Shown here: piece by piece, positions 25,134 to 33,920 of the stretch
How positions within the stretch are numbered: the stretch's first letter is position 1
Layout of the letters: each line of letters begins with the position of its first letter
Assembly (NCBI GenBank): GCA_963789225.1
Contig: CAWBKD010000046.1
Span: forward strand, 806,001 to 870,000
Length of the DNA stretch: 64,000 nt
Source: Palsa-504 sp963789225
GTDB taxonomy: Bacteria > Actinomycetota > Actinomycetes > Streptosporangiales > Streptosporangiaceae
Direction: 5' to 3'
The notes under the pieces: generated by a model
The model's input: only the letters and a program-made list of their open reading frames with translations
Told to the model about the DNA's origin: nothing
The model's database searches: none
Made by a program: the position numbers and the translations under genes

Positions 25134-25572
25134 GTGAGACATCGGATGGGCGCCATGGCGGTCCCGGCGAGCATGAGTGACGCGCTGGACATGTATGAGT
25201 CCTCTGTCGGCTACCTGGCCGACCTGGACGCGGCGAGCCTGCCGGCTGAGGCTCTGGCCACGTGCGCGCGACGGATGGCGCGGGTCGACGCGGCCACGAC
25301 CGTGGCGTGGGCCCGGGTGCTGGCCGCGGTAGACGCCAAGGACGGTCACCTAGCCGAGGGGCAGCGTTCGCTGCGGACCTGGCTGGTGCACATGGTCCGG
25401 GTGACCCGGGGCCAGGCCGCCCAGTACATGGCGATGCGGGCCCTGCCCCGCGACCACCAGCCGCTACTGGCCGGGCTGCGGACCGGAGCGGTCACCACGT
25501 CGGTGGCGCTGCAGCTGGCGAAGTGGACCCAGGCGATCCCGGCGGAGTTCCGCGGCCAAGCTGAGGAGATCC
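25134..25572 (+). pseudogene. DUF222-HNH (13E12-type) gene, exon 1 of 3
   Basis: N-terminal part of a DUF222 protein: MYESSVGYLADLDAASLPAE, RMARVDAATTVAWARVLAAV, LRTWLVHMVRVTRGQAAQYM, ending IPAEFRGQAEEI. It is interrupted after the first base of the next codon by a group II intron. Joining 25134-25572, 32237-33075 and 58383-58679 gives 1575 nt, an unbroken frame of 524 codons plus stop. Such genes are a common actinobacterial family, often targets of insertion. GGGGGAGG lies near the start; ATG codons at 25146 and 25155 are alternatives. Confidence 0.9.
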
Positions 25573-26008
25573 CTGCGCCGCGAGGCGCCCTGTTGTATTC
25601 CCGGTTCAGCCGGGAGGAATTCGGAGGATATTCCTGGGCCTGATGGCTTACTCAAGATCCGAAAGGTGAAGGGGACAATAGCATGCCAGTAAACCAGCGG
25701 CCGTGCCAAGGCGTATGGGCGGGGTGCTGGGAAGGCCCGCGCGATATGGTTAAAGCTGGATTGCCTGAACCCTAATCTCCAGAAGGTGAAACTCGGCTCC
25801 CGCCGGAAAGACGCATGAAACCGGTGCCGGCCCTGTGCCCGTGTGAGGATCTCGCGGGCGCACCTCCGGGGCGCAGGAGCGATGCCCAGCGAGGGCATTT
25901 AAGGAGATGAGTGGGGGACCTAAGTCGCGCTGTTACGTATGGCAGGGACGAACGCGGGATCGCCTAAGGGACGCGAGTCCTAAGGCGACACAGGCCCCGT
26001 ATTAGTCG
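25573..26008 (+). ncRNA. Group II intron RNA, partial upstream copy (domain I region)
   Basis: Aligns with 26009-26470 over its length: GCGCC/GAGGCGC hairpin, TCCGAAAGG, ACAATAGCATGCCAG, CCGGAAAGACGC, GGGGCGCAGGAGCGATGCCC, GGGATCGCCTAAGGGACGCG. Identity is roughly three quarters, so it is not a very recent duplicate. It stops where the second GTGCGCC begins and has no domain V of its own. Confidence 0.82.
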
Positions 26009-26547
26009 GTGCGCCATGAGGCGCACTGTTATATCGCCCGCTCAGCGGGCAGAGATGAGAGGAGATATCTCTGGATCTAATGGCTGACCGGAGTCCGAAA
26101 GGACAATTAAGGGAAAATAGCATGCCAGAAAACCGGCAGCACATGCCCAGGCGTATGGGGTGGCGTGCCGGGAGATCCGCACGATAAGGCGAAAGTCGGA
26201 TTACCTGAAGCCCAGTCTCCAGAAGGCGTGATACGGCGCCTGCCGGAAAGACGCCTGAAACCGGTACCGGCCCCTGCGGCGGGTTGGCGACTAGCCCGCT
26301 GCAATCCTCTGGGGCGCAGGAGCGATGCCCTCTCAGGGCATTTAAGGAGACGGACGGGACGCCTAAGTCGTGCTAGCACGTATAGCAGTGTGAACATGGG
26401 ATCGCCTAAGGGACGCGAGTCCTATGGCGACGGAGTGCCCGCAGTAATCGGCGGGGTAACGTCCGCCCAATCTGGAGACCGGGAGAACCGGACCACAGGG
26501 TGAAGGGGCACAGGCGATGAACGGTTGATGACCATGAGGGATGCGCA
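26009..26547 (+). ncRNA. Group II intron RNA, 5' domains of the complete copy
   Basis: Starts with the canonical GTGCGCC and runs through domains I-III up to the maturase start at 26548. It contains GGGATCGCCTAAGGGACGCG, TCCTATGGCGACGGAGTG and GGAGACCGGGAGAACCGG. With domain V/VI at 32145-32236 it forms the intron ribozyme. Confidence 0.82.
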
Positions 26548-26652
26548 ATGCAACCAGCCGAAGTGGTGCTGAACGTTCTCCGCGAGCGCGGCAGGAAAGG
26601 CCTGCCATGCACGCAGCTTTACAGGCAGTTGTTCAATAAGGAATTGTACCTG
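26548..26652 (+). pseudogene. Group II intron reverse transcriptase, N-terminal fragment
   Basis: 35 codons, MQPAEVVLNVLRERGRKGLP then CTQLYRQLFNKELYL, the usual start of intron-encoded proteins before the AYGRIYAN motif. It is cut after LYL by the two-recombinase unit; the frame resumes exactly at ATGGCTTACGGG (30480). Too short to have been obvious as a gene alone. Confidence 0.9.
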
Positions 26653-26753
26653 CTGTTTGTTGACCGGACTAGCGGGCGACACGCCGGGGCTGGTTGATGC
26701 GTTGACCGTGGGCTGGCCGGTAGAACTCACGCGACTCTTCCGAAGGGGGACGC

Positions 26754-28007
26754 GTGGTGCTGTCGGGTGGGTTCGTCGAGCGGGACATCGCCTCGATCCG
26801 GTTGCCGCAGTGGGGCCGGGTCGTTGAGGCTGAGGGCGTCGTGCCGTGGCTGGTCGTCGGCCCAGACGGCAGCCCGGTGGAGCCGGTTCAGCGGTTCCTG
26901 CGGGACTTCGTGGCCCGCGGCAACCGGGCCGGCAGCGTCCGCAGCTATGCCTATGGCCTGCTGCGGTGGTGGCGGTGGCTGGAGGCCGTGGGCGTGGACT
27001 GGGACAAAGCGACGTCGGCTGAGGTCAGGGACTTCGTCTTGTGGCTGGGGCAGGCACCCAAGCTCCGTAATTCGCCGAGAACCGCGTCGTCCGGCACGGC
27101 CGGAACCGTCAACGTGGTGACCCGCAAGCGTTATCTCGGTGATCAGTACGAGCCCCGGACGGTCCGCCACGGCAACGCGGTGCTGCGGAGCTTCTATGAG
27201 TACTGGATCGAGCTAGGCGGCGGGCCGCTGGTCAACCCGGTTGCGCTGGACCGGCGCGGCCGGCGGCCGAACGAGCATCACAACCCGCTGACTCCGTTCC
27301 GGCCAGAGGGAAAGATCCGCTATAACCCGCGGGTTCCCCGGCGGGCGCCGCGGGCGGTGCCCGACGAGCGGTGGAACGAGCTGTTCGCGAGGCTGCGGTC
27401 GGACCGGGACCGGGCGATCCTCGCGCTGGGGATCAGCACCGGTGCCCGCGCCAGCGAGCTGCTCGGCGTGCGGAGCTGGGACCTGGACTGGGGTGAGCAG
27501 CTCGTCCGGGTCTGCCGGAAGGGCTCGGGAGCGGAGCAGTGGCTCCCGGCCAGCCCGGAGGCGTTCGTGTGGATCCGGCTGTATCTGGCCGGGCTCGGTC
27601 CGCTGGAACCACACGAGCCCTTGTGGTGGACGCTGCGCCGACGCGACCACGGCGACGGGCTGCGCCGCCAGCCGGTGAACTACGAGGCACTGCGGGCGGT
27701 GTTCAAGCGGGTCAACGTGCTGCTGGGCACCAATTACTCGATGCACGACCTGCGCCATACCGCGGCGCTGCGGATGAGCCGGGATGAGTCGCTGACCATG
27801 CGGGACGTCCAGGTGATCCTCGGTCACGCGCACCTGTCCACTACCGCCGACGTGTACCTCGTTGAGGACGAAGCCGAGGTGATCCGCCGGGTCCGGCAGC
27901 ACCTGGCCGCACGGGAACAGCGCGTTCAGCCGGCCGCACCGCTCCCGGCCGCGGCCGGATATGACGCCGGCGACCTGTCGGTCCTGTTCGGAGGGATCCC
28001 GCAGTGA
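26754..28007 (+). CDS. Tyrosine recombinase A of the two-gene transposon (copy 1)
   Basis: 417 residues, TnpA-like. The N-terminal SAM-like DNA-binding domain includes FLRDFVARGNRAGSVRSYAY and VLRSFYEYWIELGGG. The catalytic domain has Arg in ISTGARASELLGV, H-x-x-R in HDLRHTAALRM, His in ILGHAHLSTTADVYL and the nucleophile Tyr four residues later. GTG start after GAAGGGGGACGC. It overlaps the next gene by 4 bases (GTGA), so the two proteins are made together. It resembles recombinase A at 40378 throughout. Confidence 0.9.
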   Translation: MVLSGGFVERDIASIRLPQWGRVVEAEGVVPWLVVGPDGSPVEPVQRFLRDFVARGNRAGSVRSYAYGLLRWWRWLEAVGVDWDKATSAEVRDFVLWLGQAPKLRNSPRTASSGTAGTVNVVTRKRYLGDQYEPRTVRHGNAVLRSFYEYWIELGGGPLVNPVALDRRGRRPNEHHNPLTPFRPEGKIRYNPRVPRRAPRAVPDERWNELFARLRSDRDRAILALGISTGARASELLGVRSWDLDWGEQLVRVCRKGSGAEQWLPASPEAFVWIRLYLAGLGPLEPHEPLWWTLRRRDHGDGLRRQPVNYEALRAVFKRVNVLLGTNYSMHDLRHTAALRMSRDESLTMRDVQVILGHAHLSTTADVYLVEDEAEVIRRVRQHLAAREQRVQPAAPLPAAAGYDAGDLSVLFGGIPQ

Positions 28008-30412
28008 CCGCGAGGACTGCCACGCCCGGAACGCGCCGCACCCGCGGCCCGTTCGACACCGATGAGCGGCTGCTGCACCAGCACCGGACGGGGCCGGTGG
28101 ACCGCCTGCCGGCCAGCGGCGTCCTCGCGCTGCTGCCCCAGCTGCCGGACTGGCCCTCCGCCACAGTCCACCGCACCAGGAGGCTCAGGGGAGCCGGCAC
28201 GATCCTGGACTGGCTGAACGCCCACCCCGGCGAGGGCTGGCAGGACCGGTGGACGGTCTCCGGCGCCGACCGGGACACCGGCTGGATCGAGACGCTGGCC
28301 CCGGGCGATACCCGCCAGGCGGTCACCAGGAGGCAAGAGCACATCGCCGGGCTGGGCTGCCTGCTGACGTGCCGGGTCGTCTTGCCCAGTTACGACTTCC
28401 TGGCCGCCTACCGGGCCAAAGGACTGCTCAGCCAGGTCCGCGAGATCATGCGGCCCGATACGTTCGCCCGCCTTGAGAACGCCGCGGCCGAACGCGGGAT
28501 GAGCGGCCGCGACAAGGGCGACGCGCTGTGCGTGATCAGCAAGATCGTGCTGCATACCGGTACCGACGTCGACGCGCTGACCCCCGGCGACGTCCTGGAG
28601 ATGTTCGCCTGGAGCGTTCACGCCGACCCCCCTCGCCGGCAGGTCCCGGGACTGCACGCGGCCTGGGACCTCCTCGGCGCCATCGGGGTGACCCCGCCCG
28701 GCACGACCCTCCGGTCCGCGCAGCGGCGCGGCCAGCGGACAACCGCGGAACTGGTCGACGACTACGGCATCTCCTGCCGCCCGATCCGCGACGTGCTCGT
28801 CCGCTACCTCGACGAACGCCGCCCCGCACTGGACTACAACACCCTGGCCACCCTCGCCGGCGAGCTCGCGGGCACCTTCTGGGCCGACATCGAGCGGCAC
28901 CACCCGGGCATCGACACCCTCCATCTGCCCGGCGAGACCGCCCAGGCATGGAAGGAACGCGCGCGGGTTATCACGGACGCCGACGGCACGATACGGGAGC
29001 GGAAGAACATCCACGCGCTCCTGATGCGGGTCCGCTCCTTCTACCTCGACATCCAGCAGTGGGCGCTGGAGGACCCCAGCTGGGTGCCGTGGGCGGTGCC
29101 CAGCCCGGTGCGCAGGAACGACACCCAGGGATATGAGAAGGCGCGCAGGAAAACCACAGCCGAAATGCACCAGCGCGTCCGAGAGCGGCTGCCGCACCTG
29201 CCCGCGCTGGCCGATGCCGCCGGACGGTGCCTCGCCGAAACGACCGCGCTGCTGGCCGCTGCGGCCGAGTGCGAACCAGGCGAGGTGTTCTACCACGCCG
29301 GCACCCGCTACCGCCGCAAGGCCCTCAAGAGCGACGGCCTGTCGGCCCGCCACCAGGGCAATCCCTCCGTCACCGCGGAAAACCTGGTCACCGGCAAAAC
29401 GGTCAACCTGACCCGCCTCGAGGACGAGGCGTTCTGGGCCCGGGCGATCGTCGACACGCTGCGCCTGTCAGGGGTGCGCCTGGAGGAACTGCTGGAGATC
29501 ACCCACCTGGCGCTGGTGTCATACAAGCTTCCCGGCAGCGGCGAAGTGGTGCCCCTGCTGCAGATCGTGCCGTCCAAGAGCAACGAGGAACGCCTGCTGC
29601 TGGTGGACCCGGAACTCGCCAGCGTCCTGGCCACCGTGATCACCCGGCTGCGTGCCGGCAACAACGGCGCCGTCTCGCTCGTCGCCCGCTACGACCACCA
29701 CGAGCGGACCACCGGGCCGCTCCTGCCGCACCTGTTCCAGCGTGTCCTCGGCGCCCGGCGCGAGGTGATCAGTCCCGGCACGGTCTACAACCTGATCAAC
29801 ACCGCGCTTGCCGCCGCCGGCCTCAAGGACGCCACAGGCCAGCCGCTGGCCTACCGGCCCCACGATTTCCGCAGGTGCTTCACCACGGCAGCCGTCACCG
29901 GCGGGCTGCCCGTTCACATCGCAGCCCGGATTCTCGGCCACAAATCCCTGACCACCACGGAAACGTACACGGCCGTCTTCCAGGACGACCTCATCCGCTC
30001 TTACCGCGCGTTCCTCGGCAAACGACGCGCCGCCCGGCCCTCCGAAGAATACCGTGAGCCCACCGACCAGGAATGGCAAGAATTCCAGAAGCACTTCCAG
30101 CTGCGTAAGGTGGCGCTGGGAACGTGCGGACGTCCTTACGCGTCAGTTTGCCAGCATGAGCACGCGTGCCTGCGATGCGCGATGCTCCGTGTGTCGCCGC
30201 AGCAACGGCCCCGTCTCACCGAGATCATCAGCAACCTGCGCGAGCGCATCACCGAAGCACGAATGAACGGCTGGCTCGGCGAAGTCCAGGGCCTTGAGGT
30301 CAGCCTGGAAGCCGCTAAACGCAAACTCGCCAGCCTCGACCGGAGCATCGAGCGCAACCGCCGCAGCGGACCCACCGACCTCGGAATGCCAGCCATCAGC
30401 AACCCCCGGTGA
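28004..30412 (+). CDS. Tyrosine recombinase B of the two-gene transposon (copy 1)
   Basis: 802 residues, TnpB-like and much longer than ordinary integrases. The about 450-residue N-terminal part has no clear relatives beyond this family. The catalytic part has SGVRLEELLEITHLAL, APSKS-type beta hairpin (IVPSKSNEERLLLVDPEL), HDFRRCFTTAAV, ILGHKSLTTTETYTAV with Tyr as nucleophile. After it comes a conserved tail with a possible Cys/His zinc site (CGRPYASVCQHEHACLRCAM) and a coiled coil (EIISNLRERITEARMNGWLG). The RHRHY-type residues are intact, so this copy should be active. Confidence 0.9.
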   Translation: MTARTATPGTRRTRGPFDTDERLLHQHRTGPVDRLPASGVLALLPQLPDWPSATVHRTRRLRGAGTILDWLNAHPGEGWQDRWTVSGADRDTGWIETLAPGDTRQAVTRRQEHIAGLGCLLTCRVVLPSYDFLAAYRAKGLLSQVREIMRPDTFARLENAAAERGMSGRDKGDALCVISKIVLHTGTDVDALTPGDVLEMFAWSVHADPPRRQVPGLHAAWDLLGAIGVTPPGTTLRSAQRRGQRTTAELVDDYGISCRPIRDVLVRYLDERRPALDYNTLATLAGELAGTFWADIERHHPGIDTLHLPGETAQAWKERARVITDADGTIRERKNIHALLMRVRSFYLDIQQWALEDPSWVPWAVPSPVRRNDTQGYEKARRKTTAEMHQRVRERLPHLPALADAAGRCLAETTALLAAAAECEPGEVFYHAGTRYRRKALKSDGLSARHQGNPSVTAENLVTGKTVNLTRLEDEAFWARAIVDTLRLSGVRLEELLEITHLALVSYKLPGSGEVVPLLQIVPSKSNEERLLLVDPELASVLATVITRLRAGNNGAVSLVARYDHHERTTGPLLPHLFQRVLGARREVISPGTVYNLINTALAAAGLKDATGQPLAYRPHDFRRCFTTAAVTGGLPVHIAARILGHKSLTTTETYTAVFQDDLIRSYRAFLGKRRAARPSEEYREPTDQEWQEFQKHFQLRKVALGTCGRPYASVCQHEHACLRCAMLRVSPQQRPRLTEIISNLRERITEARMNGWLGEVQGLEVSLEAAKRKLASLDRSIERNRRSGPTDLGMPAISNPR

Positions 30413-30479
30413 CAGCCGCTTTCGCCCACCATCAAATCATCAGAAAACAAATAAAGCGGACAAAAAATTAGTCCGGAAA

Positions 30480-32162
30480 ATGGCTTACGGGCGGATTTAC
30501 GCCAACGATGGCGCGATGACGCCCGGGCCGTGCGGGGAGACCGCGGACGGCATGTCACTGGCCAAGATCGGGCGGATCATTGATGCGCTGCGCCACGAGC
30601 GCTACCGGTTCCAGCCAGTAAAACGGGTTTACATCCCGAAGAAGAACGGCCGCAGATTGCGGCCGCTCGGGCTGCCGTCATGGTCGGACAAGATAGTCGG
30701 CGAAGTGGTGCGCATCTTGCTGGAAGCGTATTATGAGCCGCAGTTCTCCGGCCGGTCGCATGGTTTCCGTCCCGGCCGCGGATGCCACACCGCGCTGACG
30801 GAAGTGGCAGAAACGTGGAAAGGGACGACCTGGTTCATCGAGGGTGACATCGCCGATTGTTTCGGGAGCCTGGATCATTCCGTGCTTCTCGGGATAATCG
30901 GCGGGAAGATCCGCGATAACCGGTTCCTGCGGCTGCTCAGGGGCATGCTGGAAGCCGGGTACCTGGAGGACTGGGTATGGAACGCCACGCTCAGCGGCGC
31001 GCCGCAAGGCGGGGTGGCTTCACCCGTCCTGTCCAGTATTTACCTGGACCGGCTCGATAAGTTCGCCGAGACAGTCATCATCCCGGAATACACCCGAGGC
31101 AAGAGCAGGGCACCCAGCCCTGCTTATAAGAAGATGTCCGACGCGATCCGCTACGCACGCCAGCGCGGCTACCGTGCCACGGCACGGAAACTGCGCCAGC
31201 AGCGGCGCGGCCTGCCCAGCAAGGACCCCCGTGATCCCGGCTACCGCAGGCTCCGGTACATCCGGTACGCCGACGACCACCTCCTCGGGTTCACCGGGCC
31301 GAAGGCCGAAGCTGAGGAGATCAAGCGGCGGCTTGCTGACTTCCTGCGTGATGAACTCAAGCTGGAACTGTCCGCAGAAAAGACGCTGATCACCCACGCC
31401 CGCACCCGGGCAGCACGGTTCCTCGGCTACGAGATCACCGTCCAGCACTCCGCGACCCGGCCCGCCGTCAACGGCGAGGTCAGGCTGCGGGTGCCCCGGG
31501 ACGTGATCACGGCCAGCCAAGCCCCCTACCTGGCGCGCGGCAAACCCGCACGCAGGCCCGCCCTGCTGAACCTGGATGACTACCAGATCATCAGCACCTA
31601 CGGGGCGGAATACCGGGGACTTGTCCAGTACTACCTGCTCGCCGGGAACGTGTCCGCACTGAACCGGCTGCGGTGGGCGGCAGAGACATCCATGCTCAAG
31701 ACGCTCGCCTGCAAGCACCGCTCCACGGTGACGAAGATGGCCCGTAAGTACAAGGCCATCACCGTCACCCGGCACGGGCCACGCGCGTGTTTCGAGGCCC
31801 GCATACAGCGGCCGGGCAGGAAACCACTGGTCGCACGGTTCGGCGGCATCCCGCTCAAACGGCAAAAACGCGCGGTCATCGACGACCGCCAGCCAGCGCC
31901 ACCCATCCGCCCCAAAGAACTGGTTATCCGGCTCCTCAAAGGCGAATGTGAATGGTGCCATCAGCGGGCCACAGTGCAAACCCACGAGGTCCGCAAACTC
32001 GCCGACCTCGGGAAACCGGGGCCAGCACAACCCGCCTGGGCCGCTCTGATGGCGAAAATGCGGCGCAAGACGCTCATTGTCTGCCCGCCCTGCCATCAGG
32101 TCATCCACGACGGGAAGCCAGCCGCCCGCACGTCAATACCGCTGGAGAGCCGGATGCACTGA
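30480..32162 (+). pseudogene. Group II intron reverse transcriptase/maturase, main fragment with HNH
   Basis: 560 codons continuing the N-terminal fragment at 26548. RT domains: AYGRIYANDGAMTPG, RPLGLPSWSDKIVGEVVR, SHGFRPGRGCHTAL, DIADCFGSLDHSVL, APQGGVASPVLSSIYL, catalytic RYADDHLLGF, EKTLITHARTRAARFLGYEI; then maturase domain X and a C-terminal HNH endonuclease (CEWCHQRATVQTHEV, CPPCHQVIHDG). All key residues are intact, so only the recombinase unit blocks a full-length 595-residue protein; precise excision would reactivate it. Confidence 0.92.
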
Positions 32163-32236
32163 AAGGTGCCCGTCCGGTTCGGACCGGAGGTCGCCGGAAA
32201 AGGGCCTGCACCATAGGCACCTCGCCGGCGGCCTAC
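32145..32236 (+). ncRNA. Group II intron domains V and VI
   Basis: GAGCCGGATGCACTGAAAGG with its complementary arm GTGCCCGTCCGGTTC is a classic domain V hairpin. The following GC-rich hairpin (GGTCGCCGGAAAAGGGCC to GGCGGCC) is domain VI, and the intron ends CCTAC. Domain V overlaps the maturase stop. Confidence 0.85.
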
Positions 32237-33075
32237 CGGTGTTGGTCGCGGCGGCGCAGGCCGGGGCCAGCCTGCGGGCGCTGGCCGAGATCTGCGCGGA
32301 GATCCGGTCCCGGACCGCCCCGCCGGACCCGGACGGTAACGACCCGGCGCTGGACCGGGCGCTGTTCCTCGACACCACCCTGGACGGTGCCGGGGTCATC
32401 CGCGGCGACTTGACCCCCGAGTGCGCGGCGATGGTGCAGGCGGTGCTGGATGCCCTGTCGGCTCCGGCCGGGAGCGGGGATCTGCGGACCCGGCCGCAGC
32501 GCTACCACGATGCGCTGGCCGAGGCGATGAAGCGGCTCCTGGCCTCTAGCCTGCTGCCGCAGCGGGCCGGGCAGCCCGTCAAGGCCCTGGTCCACATGTC
32601 GTTCGCCGATCTGTGCGACCTGGACGTGGACTCCAAGCTGCAGGAGGCGTGGATCGGGGAGTACCGGGCCCGGTGGGCCGCGCAGCGGGCCGCGGCGTCG
32701 GTCAGCACCGGCGACGGCGGCGCCTGGCTGGAGGGCGACGCGGCCCGCCGGGTCGCCTGCGACGCCATGCTCATCCCCGTGGTCACCGCCGACCTGGACC
32801 CCGGTGCGGTCGAGGACCTGATTGGCCTGTGCGTGCAATACGACCACCTGCGCCGCCAGGCCCCGGCGGCCGCCCCCGGCGAAGACCCCGCCCAGGACCC
32901 CGAGCCCGCCGGGCAGGGCGACCGGGCCGGGCAGGTGCTGGCCATGCTGGAGCACCAGATCCTGGCCACCGTCCTGCAGATCGTCTCCGGCCCCGGCGGC
33001 GTCGCCTCCTTCCTGCGCCGGAACCTGCTCGGCAAGGGCCTGAACGGCCCCTCGCTCCCGCTGGACGTCGGGCAG
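32237..33075 (+). pseudogene. DUF222-HNH gene, exon 2 of 3
   Basis: Continues the DUF222 protein: PVLVAAAQAGASLRALAEIC, GDLTPECAAMVQAVLDALSA, LVHMSFADLCDLD, RVACDAMLIPVVTADLDPGA, ending LNGPSLPLDVGQ. It stops at the serine-integrase crossover; beyond CAG at 33073-33075 the frame enters element DNA and terminates. Confidence 0.92.
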
Positions 33076-33100
33076 CCCTAATTTGTATTTTGTACCTGTG
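33061..33100. other. attL of the serine-integrase element
   Basis: Left junction. Host side CTGGACGTCGGGCAG, element side CCCTAATTTGTATTTTGTAC. The likely crossover is in CGGGCAG/CGGCCAG (33069-33075 versus 58376-58382). TTTTGTACCT at 33088-33097 is an integrase arm repeated in inverse orientation at attR, at nearly the same distance from the crossover. Confidence 0.82.
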
Positions 33101-33283
33101 ATTCGGATCACAGCCCGGCCTGCGGCACAGGGCTGGCAGGACGAGTGGTGGACGCTGGCCCGGATCGGCACCTACCCGACCGGCACCGGGGCGTGTAGTC
33201 CTGCATGACGTGAAGGAAATGTCACTCCTGGGGGTTACTATCCAGGCCAGCCTGTGACGCCTACACGAAGGGAAGGATCTCGC

Positions 33284-33778
33284 GTGCCTGCCGATGTGAC
33301 TGTAGGCGTACTAAATAAGGTGGTTCTCGCTGCCAACGGCTGGCCCGAGTTCGGAGGTGAGTTCGATCTCCTCGGGGATCACCTCCCGGACCTGCCTGAG
33401 CGGCCAGGGGTTTATGTGGTCTTGACTCACGATGGTCAGCCGCATCGATACCCGTTTGGCTGGTCCTGGGTGATCTATATCGGTTGCGCGTTTGGATTGC
33501 GTGGTCTCGGCAAGAGACTGAGCGACCATCATACTGAGGCGAGAAAGTGCCGTGTGGAGACGCAGGGACGGCTTTACCGTCCTCTATATGAGTGGATCAA
33601 GTCCGCGGGCGGTGTCGCCCTATTCTCGGTGGCCCCGGAGGATGATGCGAGTGCGGAACGCATGGAGACCCTTCTTCTCAATACGTTCACTTCAGTACAT
33701 TATGCACTTCCTGTCGCTAACGGAAAGAACGGTGCGCAGTACATAGACCGGACTAATTGGGTTTTTGGGCTGGAGTAG
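33284..33778 (+). CDS. GIY-YIG-type nuclease-like protein
   Basis: 164 residues. The GIY-YIG pattern is seen as PGVYVVL (about residue 42), VIYIGCAFGLRGLGKRLSDH (about 63) and the acidic residue in ASAERMETLLLNTF (about 125), with an insert between the two beta strands. The family cleaves or nicks DNA; this small variant may be cargo with a defence or homing role (inference). The GTG at 33284 follows GGAAGGA by 7 nt. It is the first gene inside attL and less GC-rich than the surrounding chromosome. Confidence 0.72.
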   Translation: MPADVTVGVLNKVVLAANGWPEFGGEFDLLGDHLPDLPERPGVYVVLTHDGQPHRYPFGWSWVIYIGCAFGLRGLGKRLSDHHTEARKCRVETQGRLYRPLYEWIKSAGGVALFSVAPEDDASAERMETLLLNTFTSVHYALPVANGKNGAQYIDRTNWVFGLE

Positions 33779-33920
33779 GTCGACAGCAGCTCGGCGTCCT
33801 TTACTGTCGCGGTTGTCTCTCGTGGGAGACGCTGACGCTCCCCGTCTCGGTCTGGCTGTCTGCGAACTGCGAACCGTCCGCTACGCTGGTCGGGCATCGG
33901 ACGGGAGGGTGGGGCCGGTG

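Larger units (their letters stand above)
26653..30479 (+). mobile_element. Two-tyrosine-recombinase transposon, copy 1 (Tn554-like, no cargo)
   Basis: 3827 bp containing only two overlapping tyrosine-recombinase genes. Its removal restores the maturase frame seamlessly (LYL|MAYGR), with no target duplication, as expected for Tn554-type excision and integration. Ends: GTTGACCGGACTA near the left end (26659-26671) and CCGGACTA inverted at 30469-30476. The same left motif (GTTGACYGRACTA) marks copy 2 at 40323-44307. No third recombinase (TnpC) and no passenger gene. Confidence 0.85.
25573..32236 (+). mobile_element. Group II intron with duplicated 5' half, interrupted by a recombinase unit
   Basis: The 5' end is CTGCGCC at 25573 (consensus GTGYG) and the 3' end is CCTAC at 32236. 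Removing it rejoins ATC C|CG GTG in the DUF222 frame. A second 5' end (GTGCGCC) occurs at 26009, so the first 436 nt are a partial tandem copy. The maturase gene spans 26548-32162 and is itself split by the recombinase unit 26653-30479. Domain V and VI lie at 32145-32236. The intron would splice the host mRNA only if the composite RNA still folds. Confidence 0.88.

Noticed and set aside
25573..26547. Protein-coding gene upstream of recombinase A
   Set aside because: No frame shows coding character; the duplicated GTGCGCC starts and the maturase start at 26548 explain it as intron RNA.
26653..30479. RIT (recombinase in trio) element
   Set aside because: Only two recombinase genes fit between the mapped ends; about 70 bases remain after the second, too few for a third recombinase.
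30294..30479. N-terminal extension of the maturase from 30294
   Set aside because: This part overlaps recombinase B in another frame; the true maturase N terminus is at 26548-26652.
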